Of a stretch of 64,000 bases of DNA, positions 18,625-24,581 are shown piece by piece. Made by a program: the position numbers and the translations under genes. Source of the stretch: Acetobacter sp. UBA5411 (GTDB lineage: Bacteria; Pseudomonadota; Alphaproteobacteria; Acetobacterales; Acetobacteraceae). How positions within the stretch are numbered: the stretch's first letter is position 1; each line of letters opens with the position of its first letter. The stretch lies in assembly GCF_002409645.1 (NCBI RefSeq), contig NZ_DHNR01000034.1:108233-172232 (forward strand), given 5' to 3'. The notes under the pieces are model-generated. The model ran no database searches. It had not been told where the DNA came from and saw nothing but the letters and a program-made list of their open reading frames with translations.

Positions 18625-20187
18625 ATGACTGTTATAAGTCAGTCAGGAACCCTGAACACAAGTTCACTTACGGTCCCTGATCTCTATATTCAAATCCAGA
18701 CAAGTGGAACAACTTCACTCTCTGGCGCTCAAACGGACATCGTCGGTATTGTCGGAACTTGCTCTTGGGGGCCCAAAAACACGCCTTTAGTTTTTGGAAC
18801 ATCCGCAGAACGAGCCGCCTATTTTGGCTCCATGCAAGACAGTTCCTTTGATTTAGCTACCATTGCCTCTACCGCTATTTTGCAGGGAGCCTCCAATTTT
18901 GTTGGAGTCAGAGTTACAGATGGCACAGACACAGTCGGTTCTGCGCCAATTCTTCAACAAAGCGACAATGAAACATATCCGGTTTTAATAAAGTCAAAGT
19001 ACACAGGATCAGAATCAAACAATATCAGCTTTAATCTTTCTCCAGGCTCGGCCCCTAAAAGCTGGAAGATAACGGTAACAATGCCAAACTATCTTCCAGA
19101 AACATTTGATAACATAATCCAACAAACAGATAACAGTGTTTTTTGGAATAACTTTGTTTCAGCCATTAATAATGGACAGTCATCTACTAGAGGACCAAGT
19201 TCTATAATCACTGCAGCACTTGGCACCGCAGTTGATGTAACTCCAAGCGCAGTGAGCACCACAGCGCTGACAGGTGGTACAGATGGAAACTCAGGAGTAA
19301 CAGCCAGCACACTGCTAGGCTCAGACGGACTTACTCGAACGGGCATGTATGCTCTAAGAGGACAAAAATGCAGTCTGGCGGTTCTTGCAGGTGTAACGGA
19401 TGATACGACCTGGTCCACTCAAGCAGAATTTGGTTTGTCGGAAGGGATCTACATGATCACATCTGGCGCCCCCAGTGAATCGGTCGAAACAGCCTCAGCA
19501 AAACGCAATTCGGTCGGTGTAGACAGTTATAGCCTGAAGGCTATGTTGGGTGACTGGCTCTATTGGTATGATAGCGAGAACTCACTTACCAGATTAGTGC
19601 CTCCTACAGGTTTTGTTGCAGGGCGACTAGCTGCTCTTTCACCTCAACTTCCAAGCCTTAATAAACAAATATATGGTGTTATTGGCAGTCAGAAATCTGG
19701 GCTTGTAAGCTCTGGACAAAATTCAACTTATTCTTCGGCTGAACTGACCTCTCTTTTCACCAATGGAATTGATGTTATTTGCAATCCTGCCCCAGGGGGA
19801 AGTTACTGGACAGTAAGAGCAGGTATAAATATTTCCAGCAACTCAGCAAACAATGGCGATGAGTATACTCGGGTCACTAATTTTATCAGTGAAACACTCG
19901 CCAATGGAATGGGAATATATATTGGCCAGCCAATATCTCCTACTTTGTTCACTGATATTGAAGCTACCTTAACCGGATTTCTTTCGGATCTGGAGCAACA
20001 AGGTGTCATCGGTACTGCTTCAGGTAGCACGCCCTATTCCGTCATCTGCTCAACGACGAACAACCCACAATCTCGAACTTCTTTGGGATTCTTGCAGGCT
20101 GATATCAACGTCACCTATTTTGGTATCAATAAGAAATTTATTGTAAATATTACAGGGGGAGCCGGCGTAACGGTTTCAAGTAACTAA
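18625..20187 (+). CDS. contractile tail sheath protein
   Basis: Builds the contractile sheath that drives the tail tube through the host envelope. The 520-residue protein has the sheath N-terminus (VPDLYIQIQTSG, then TDIVGIVGTCSWGPKNTPLVFGTSAERAAYFG). The central domain includes the YALRGQKCSLAVLAGVTDD region, and the conserved C-terminal core ends in VTYFGINKKFIVNITGG. Closest in type to the sheaths of Mu-like and P2-like phages. It makes the prophage a myovirus relative. The next gene, the tube, starts in its stop codon. Confidence 0.9.
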   Translation: MTVISQSGTLNTSSLTVPDLYIQIQTSGTTSLSGAQTDIVGIVGTCSWGPKNTPLVFGTSAERAAYFGSMQDSSFDLATIASTAILQGASNFVGVRVTDGTDTVGSAPILQQSDNETYPVLIKSKYTGSESNNISFNLSPGSAPKSWKITVTMPNYLPETFDNIIQQTDNSVFWNNFVSAINNGQSSTRGPSSIITAALGTAVDVTPSAVSTTALTGGTDGNSGVTASTLLGSDGLTRTGMYALRGQKCSLAVLAGVTDDTTWSTQAEFGLSEGIYMITSGAPSESVETASAKRNSVGVDSYSLKAMLGDWLYWYDSENSLTRLVPPTGFVAGRLAALSPQLPSLNKQIYGVIGSQKSGLVSSGQNSTYSSAELTSLFTNGIDVICNPAPGGSYWTVRAGINISSNSANNGDEYTRVTNFISETLANGMGIYIGQPISPTLFTDIEATLTGFLSDLEQQGVIGTASGSTPYSVICSTTNNPQSRTSLGFLQADINVTYFGINKKFIVNITGGAGVTVSSN

Positions 20188-20612
20188 TGGCTACTGCATA
20201 TACACTTGGTCGACAAGGTTCCATTATTCTTATTTGGAATGGAAACAGAATTGACATTCAGGATGTTACTGATTTCAGCGTCCATCAGGAAATTCGTGCT
20301 CAAAAAGTTTCCCCTCTCAACAAGCCTCCAGTTGAATTCAACACACCTGCAGGGTGGAGAGGATCATTCACGATTGATAGAGGGAATTCTGCTCTAGACG
20401 ATTTATTCAATACAGATGAACTTGCTTTTTGGAATTCCAACACTATTTCATCTGGTGTTTTATATTGTTATATTCAGGAAAGTGACGGGAGCACTTCTAA
20501 GTTTGAATATAGTGGCCTGACTTTAGCATTTTCAAATGCAGGAAAGTTTACAGCTGAAAGTGTGGTATCTCAATCTGTGACCTTTTTTGCCAGCCTGAGA
20601 AGGGCCATATAA
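20187..20612 (+). CDS. tail tube protein
   Basis: 141 residues, directly after the sheath gene with a TAATG overlap. Features such as IDIQDVTDFSVHQEIRAQKVSPLNKPPVEFNTPAGWRG fit the beta-barrel inner tube proteins of contractile tails; Mu gpM is the nearest type. The size matches the family. The order sheath, tube, chaperone, tape measure is the standard one. Confidence 0.85.
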   Translation: MATAYTLGRQGSIILIWNGNRIDIQDVTDFSVHQEIRAQKVSPLNKPPVEFNTPAGWRGSFTIDRGNSALDDLFNTDELAFWNSNTISSGVLYCYIQESDGSTSKFEYSGLTLAFSNAGKFTAESVVSQSVTFFASLRRAI

Positions 20613-20614
20613 TA

Positions 20615-20932
20615 ATGCAGGATAATATGGTTAAACTGGTTTGTGAAACTGGGAAAGAACTTACCTACAAGGAAATAACTCCAAGTGAAATTCTTGATGT
20701 TATTTTGATTTGTGGCCCAGAGGGCTCAAAAAATGAAACTTATATGAATGTTGTTCAACAATGGTGCTCAATTCGCGCCATTAACAGCATCCCAGTGCCA
20801 TTTCCGAAAAATAAAAACATGCTCGATACGTTAGCTAATGATATTGGTATGGATGGAATAAAATCCATTGAAGACTATCTAATATCAAAAGAAGACAGTG
20901 AAGAAAACGATATAAACTTAATAAAAAACTAG
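20615..20932 (+). CDS. tail assembly chaperone, short form (0 frame)
   Basis: 105 residues, starting MQDNMVKLVCETGKELTYKEI. It occupies the gpG / P2 gpE slot between tube and tape measure. The last sense codons are ATA AAA AAC before TAG and contain a perfect slippery heptamer. The short form and the frameshifted long form together chaperone the tape-measure protein during tail assembly in many phages. The gene is acidic and small, as usual for this role. Confidence 0.85.
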   Translation: MQDNMVKLVCETGKELTYKEITPSEILDVILICGPEGSKNETYMNVVQQWCSIRAINSIPVPFPKNKNMLDTLANDIGMDGIKSIEDYLISKEDSEENDINLIKN

Positions 20933-21108
20933 CATCCTCTTCATCTTTATCAGAAATAATAACTCTATTAAAGGCGAATATTCCCTATGACCTGATCATG
21001 CAATGGGACTGGCGTTTGCGTGCTGCTGCTATTATCGTCATAGGGAAAATGGATGGAGGGGAGTTTTCGTGGGAGCGCCTTCAATGGTTGGAGCAAAACT
21101 CCGAATAA
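20615..21108 (+). CDS. tail assembly chaperone, -1 frameshift fusion product
   Basis: A -1 shift at the slippery site replaces the stop with a 59-residue extension that starts Leu-Ala-Ser and contains SEIITLLKANIPYDLIMQWD. It ends ERLQWLEQNSE at a TAA. The product would have 164 residues. The extension frame has no start of its own near the shift site and encodes a helix-rich domain like the T part of G-T chaperones. The mechanism is well established for tail chaperones; here it is inferred from the site, the frame and the slot. The tape-measure start lies inside the extension, with the ribosome site GGGAG. Confidence 0.85.
20923..20929 (+). promoter_or_regulatory. programmed -1 ribosomal frameshift site A-AAA-AAC
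   Basis: The heptamer AAAAAAC sits in the 0 frame as A AAA AAC, the canonical X XXY YYZ pattern, and the 0-frame stop TAG follows immediately. Both tRNA-Lys and tRNA-Asn can re-pair in the -1 frame. A stimulatory structure downstream was not resolved by eye. Confidence 0.85.
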
Positions 21109-21953
21109 ATGCCTACAATAAAAAAAACAATTTACAAAAATTATTTAACAAACAATATAATACATTTAACAAAAGAATAAATTACCTAAAAAATAAATTC
21201 ACAATTAATTTAAACAAAAGCACAAGAAATTTTCAGCCACAGAATTTAATATCTCAAACTCATTACACAATATTAAAACAATTAACCCACATAAAAAAAG
21301 AAAAAATACACAACAAAACAAGAGGAATTATAGAAAAATTAACAAAGAGACCTTCTCACACACATCATAAGATACAAAAAACAACACAAATAAATATAAA
21401 AACCCATAACAACACAAAAAATACTCCCATACATTTATACAAATACAAAACACATAACGGAAATATCAATCAGACAGAAAACAGAAAACATATAAACAAA
21501 ACACTTTTTGTTAACAACCGAAATGGAATAATTTTACATACCTCACACAACTCTCATATTGATCTTACAAAATCAAACACACAGATAAAAAATACAAATT
21601 TATTTAAAACAGGCGACTCAAAAAACATAAATAAGAATTTTATTTATTCATACAACAACAATAAAAATACAATAACGAAGGGAATAACAGAGCGGAGACA
21701 TACTAAAACAAACCTCTCAAACACACCAAGAAAATCATTAAATAAACTAATCGACAACGGAAGCCTTCCACCATCACACAACATAGAAGACGAATTAAAT
21801 AATATTCAAAAAAATTCAATCAACAAAACTGATTTTCATGAAATAATGAACTTTGTTGAATCTGAAATAAACCAATCGCTTCGCTCCCCTCCCAGCGGCT
21901 CATTAATGTCATGGGTGCAAAGTGTTCCAAGTTATCCTGGATTACATATCTAA
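21084..21953 (+). CDS. Asn/Lys-rich protein in the tape-measure position
   Basis: 289 residues from MVGAKLRINAYNKK. The ATG is preceded by GGGAG eight bases upstream. The gene occupies the tape-measure slot after the chaperone, but it is unlike ordinary tape-measure proteins. It is very short, extremely rich in Asn, Lys, Thr, Ile and His, has no hydrophobic membrane segment, and its DNA is strikingly A-rich compared with its neighbours. The last residues (SLRSPPSGSLMSWVQSVPSYPG) look more like a normal phage protein. It could be a short tape measure, a deleted one, or an unrelated gene. The next gene overlaps its stop (TAATG). Confidence 0.6.
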   Translation: MVGAKLRINAYNKKNNLQKLFNKQYNTFNKRINYLKNKFTINLNKSTRNFQPQNLISQTHYTILKQLTHIKKEKIHNKTRGIIEKLTKRPSHTHHKIQKTTQINIKTHNNTKNTPIHLYKYKTHNGNINQTENRKHINKTLFVNNRNGIILHTSHNSHIDLTKSNTQIKNTNLFKTGDSKNINKNFIYSYNNNKNTITKGITERRHTKTNLSNTPRKSLNKLIDNGSLPPSHNIEDELNNIQKNSINKTDFHEIMNFVESEINQSLRSPPSGSLMSWVQSVPSYPGLHI

Positions 21954-22852
21954 TGAGCTTTTTAGGCATTGTTTCCTCTATAGAATCTGCTCTTGGCACT
22001 CAAAATTTTATATTGGGGCCAATTACTTTTCTGGATACAGAAGTACCTTCTGAGTTGTTCTGGGGCGGCTATCAAGCAACTGAAACATTTCATCAGATCG
22101 GTGGCGCGAAAGTCGTCATTCTTAATGGATACTATGATCAGCCACTAACTTGGAGCGGCATTTTTCGAGGCAGTTCAGCTCTTCAGAAAGCAAGAACACT
22201 CGATGCCATGGCTCGAAGTGGTAATTCTTATACTTTCTCAGGTGGCGGAATTTCAAGAAAAGTCGTTATCACTGCTTTTCAGGCTTCTTATACAAATTGT
22301 GGAACAATTATTCCTTACAAAATATTTTGTGAAGTCATTCCCCAGACTGTAGCTACATCAGCCTCCACCTTATCTTCTCTGGTTGGTTTACTGAACTCCG
22401 ATCTTTCAAGCGCATTTTCCACCACAACAAGCTTACTTTCTGACGCCAGTTCCTATGTAAGTTATCTCACAAATGTCTCAAGCACTTATGCCGGACAAAT
22501 AACCCCTTTAGCTAATTTGATTGGCGAGGGTGGTGAAGTATCTACCCTAAACAGCAAATTATCAGGTCTCTCGACACAAGCTGGCGCTCTATCTTCTTTA
22601 AGTTCAAATCTAGATTTTACGAATCTTCAAAGTAATATTTCTTCATCCACAAACTTGAATTCATCAATATTCAATGCTTCCAACACGGAAATATCATCTA
22701 TTTCAGCTAATTCTGGTGATAATCTGGTCTCAGGAGCACCATCCCTGATTGCTGCTACCGCACATTCCGGAATATTGGCGACATCAGCACTGAATAACTC
22801 CTACTTAACGCGCTCTTCCAATAATATCTCTCTTTCAAATATATTATCGTGA
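21953..22852 (+). CDS. tail/baseplate assembly protein (gpU or Mu gp43-like), tentative
   Basis: 299 residues. The N-terminal 140 residues (WGGYQATETFHQIGGAKVV, then WSGIFRG, LDAMARSGNSYTFSGGG and ISRKVVITAFQASYTNCG) have the pattern of P2 gpU-type or Mu DNA-circularisation-type tail proteins. These sit after the tape measure. The second half is Ser/Thr/Leu-rich and looks like a long flexible or helical tail. Start MSFLGIVSSIESALG overlaps the preceding stop. Family assignment is by resemblance and position only. Confidence 0.65.
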   Translation: MSFLGIVSSIESALGTQNFILGPITFLDTEVPSELFWGGYQATETFHQIGGAKVVILNGYYDQPLTWSGIFRGSSALQKARTLDAMARSGNSYTFSGGGISRKVVITAFQASYTNCGTIIPYKIFCEVIPQTVATSASTLSSLVGLLNSDLSSAFSTTTSLLSDASSYVSYLTNVSSTYAGQITPLANLIGEGGEVSTLNSKLSGLSTQAGALSSLSSNLDFTNLQSNISSSTNLNSSIFNASNTEISSISANSGDNLVSGAPSLIAATAHSGILATSALNNSYLTRSSNNISLSNILS

Positions 22853-22853
22853 A

Positions 22854-23057
22854 ATGAAAATGAAAGCTGGAAAAACAATTAACGTAAGTGCCAGTGATAT
22901 TTCACTATGGCATATCGCCGCTAAATATTTGGGGGACGCAACACAAGCAAACAGAATTATGTCCCTCAACAATCTCGATGACACATGGATTTTAACGGTC
23001 ACCACTCTCACATTACCCAGCTACGACCTCAGTCAAGGTGGGGGAATCAACCAATAA
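22854..23057 (+). CDS. small LysM-like tail protein (gpX type)
   Basis: 67 residues. The core DISLWHIAAKYLGDATQANRIMSLNNL followed by LTLPSY has the LysM-like pattern of the small tail protein X that links the tail tip to the hub. It follows the previous gene after one base. It is the last recognisable prophage gene: hub, baseplate wedge, fibre, lysis and integration genes that should follow are absent. Confidence 0.7.
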   Translation: MKMKAGKTINVSASDISLWHIAAKYLGDATQANRIMSLNNLDDTWILTVTTLTLPSYDLSQGGGINQ

Positions 23058-23360
23058 TTATAAATATACATCTTATATTTTACCTGCCTTGAACAATCGA
23101 CCTGAAAGCCGTGGAACATAGTCACGGCAACCCAATTCCCCCATCACGCCTTCTGTTATCGCCCATCTCAATAAATGCCATTCCAGCACCCCACAAAAAG
23201 CTGGGATGACACGGATCTCGTGTCTTGATGCTGGAAAAGCCTGAAGAAGCACTTGGTTGGAATGGCTGCAACCACATCCTGAGCCGGATGCGAAACATCT
23301 ATTCCAGCCATTACAAATGTAATCAGCAGATATTTTATCGTCTTCAAATTTTATGAAAAA

Positions 23361-23423
23361 TGGCGGAGGGGATGGGATTCGAACCCACGATACGCTGTTA
23401 AGCGTATAACGGTTTAGCAAACC
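23361..23423 (-). tRNA. 3' fragment of tRNA-Ser(GCT), attachment-site remnant
   Basis: Read on the minus strand, the sequence runs from the anticodon arm (GGTTT GCT AAACC) through a long serine-type variable arm with the stem TACGC/GCGTA. It continues through the T-arm (GGGTTCGAATCCC) to a 3' CCA. The 5' half (acceptor strand and D-arm) is absent: upstream sequence is a hairpin terminator instead. A 3' half without a 5' half is the classic scar left at one end of an element integrated in a tRNA gene. Given the orientation, the element extends to the right and an intact tRNA-Ser should lie at its far end, outside the window. Confidence 0.85.
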
Positions 23424-23453
23424 AAAAATGAACCCCTTTCCCATCAAGGGGTT
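23424..23453 (-). terminator. small hairpin terminator, minus strand
   Basis: On the minus strand AACCCCTT and AAGGGGTT form an 8-bp stem around a 7-base loop and are followed by CATTTTT. It abuts the tRNA fragment. It may once have ended a leftward gene, such as an integrase, that is no longer present. Confidence 0.6.
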
Positions 23454-23490
23454 ATCGAATTATGTTGTTGTTTTACAACGATTTTCTCTA

Positions 23491-23686
23491 CCCCTAGATG
23501 TATGATGATGGATAGAAATACCCTCAAACGGAAGGTCGATTGTCGCAAATTGTCGCAAGATTCGCTCCGTCATGTTCTTTTTCTGTTCCCAATAAATATT
23601 TCCTTAATCACGGAGTTGTTATCAGACTCCCCTAGATGCCCCTAGCTACCCCTAAATGCCCTAGCGCTAGCCCTCCCACCCCCTAG
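23491..23686 (+). repeat. cluster of CCCCTAG words
   Basis: CCCCTAG occurs exactly at 23491, 23629, 23639 and 23680, with near copies at 23649 (CCCCTAA) and 23659 (CCCTAG). The middle ones are spaced ten bases apart. This is a one-orientation, smaller relative of the word arrays found elsewhere in the element. Binding sites for a recombination or replication protein near the element end are a possibility. Confidence 0.6.
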
Positions 23687-23932
23687 CGCGTCGCAACACT
23701 CTAACGCCTGAATCTTCATCCCAGAGATGTTCCGAAACGCCATGAAATGAGCAAAATTCAAATTCATGGACGTTTTTTAATAATTGAATTTGCAGTTCAT
23801 AACAAAAAAGCAAAGAAAAAAATCACAACAGAAGTCATCTATACCTAATCAGGGCAAATTATCATATTTTCTGATTATTCTCTTATTATAGAACGATTTT
23901 TCTTAAAAACGAATTCGATATGAAAGATATGG

Positions 23933-23996
23933 TTGTGCAAAAGCGGTTATTTTTTTGACCGTTTTTGCACAATAAGATTGTCACTTTTTGCACAAT
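23933..23996. promoter_or_regulatory. TTTTTGCACAAT inverted and direct repeats, operator or iteron-like
   Basis: TTGTGCAAAAGCGGT and ACCGTTTTTGCACAA form an inverted repeat with one mismatch and a 10-base spacer. A further direct copy of TTTTTGCACAAT follows 23 bases later. The three half-sites lie about 120 bases upstream of the AlpA-like gene. They could be an operator or iterons controlling it. Confidence 0.6.
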
Positions 23997-24118
23997 CGAC
24001 CTGAAGCGATTTGCTCTTTACTTATTTCACGAATTTGCATCATGCTTGTTTCAAGCGCCAAGGCAAAAAGCCCAGCCGCAACATCAATGAATCATGAAAT
24101 ATAAAAGGAACACTAGCC

Positions 24119-24406
24119 ATGAATCTTCCGAACGACGATTCACGCCTGCTTCTCAATGAAGACCAGGCAGCCGCTATGCTCGGGGTCTCTGTTTCGATGC
24201 TGGTCAAATTGCGTGCAGCGTGCCGTCACAATGCCGGCGGGCGGCAAGGCCCTGCGTATGTAAAGCTGGGAAAGTCCGTGCGGTATCGCATTGCTGATCT
24301 TGAGGCATGGATTGAGAACAGTCTCGTCCGCCCAGCGACATCACCCGCTCGTCCGATAAGGGGCCGCCCGCGTAAAACAGAACCGGGCAATGCTGTTGCT
24401 GCGTAA
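24119..24406 (+). CDS. AlpA/excisionase-like helix-turn-helix protein
   Basis: 95 residues. The N-terminal LLLNEDQAAAMLGVSVSMLVKLRAA then PAYVKLGKSVRYRIADLEAWI is the winged MerR-type helix-turn-helix of AlpA regulators and recombination directionality factors. The tail is Pro/Arg-rich. AAAAGGAAC precedes the start. Such proteins usually regulate or direct excision of integrated elements, and its place 0.7 kb inside the attachment-site remnant fits that. No integrase is seen next to it, so it could instead regulate the DUF927 gene downstream. Confidence 0.85.
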   Translation: MNLPNDDSRLLLNEDQAAAMLGVSVSMLVKLRAACRHNAGGRQGPAYVKLGKSVRYRIADLEAWIENSLVRPATSPARPIRGRPRKTEPGNAVAA

Positions 24407-24427
24407 ACAGTGCAATGACGACAAAAA

Positions 24428-24558
24428 GAAAACGCTGACCGTTCCCGCCCCAGGAACGACCAGCGCCACCCAAAAACACACAAAAAACACACACATATCG
24501 AAGAGAGAATCGCTTCCTTTTTGATATGCGTGTTTTGGGTGGCGAGTCAAGCGTTTTC
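24428..24558 (+). promoter_or_regulatory. structured 130-base leader before the DUF927 gene
   Basis: Nested inverted repeats: outer GAAAACGCT (24428) with AGCGTTTTC (24550); middle CGCCACCCAAAAACAC (24464) with GTGTTTTGGGTGGCG (24530); inner CATATC with GATATG. A side hairpin, CGCTGACCGTTCC with GGAACGACCAGCG, lies at 24433-24465 and competes with the outer stem. The structure ends 24 bases before the start codon, so it could control translation or be a target for an antisense RNA. Confidence 0.65.
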
Positions 24559-24581
24559 TCCGAAAAAATATGGAGAAGATG

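Larger units (their letters stand above)
23058..24118. other. non-coding junction between prophage and mobile element
   Basis: No convincing gene is seen in this kilobase. An open frame covering 23073-23447 on the minus strand runs through the tRNA fragment and has no family character. Bases 23058-23360 hold nothing I recognise. To the right are the tRNA-Ser fragment, a small hairpin terminator, a cluster of CCCCTAG words, the pair of TTGTCGCAA direct repeats near 23540-23560, and an inverted-repeat operator-like region before the AlpA-like gene. Confidence 0.6.

Noticed and set aside
23073..23447. 124-codon minus-strand frame at the prophage/element junction
   Set aside because: It passes through the tRNA-Ser fragment and the hairpin terminator and has no recognisable protein features.
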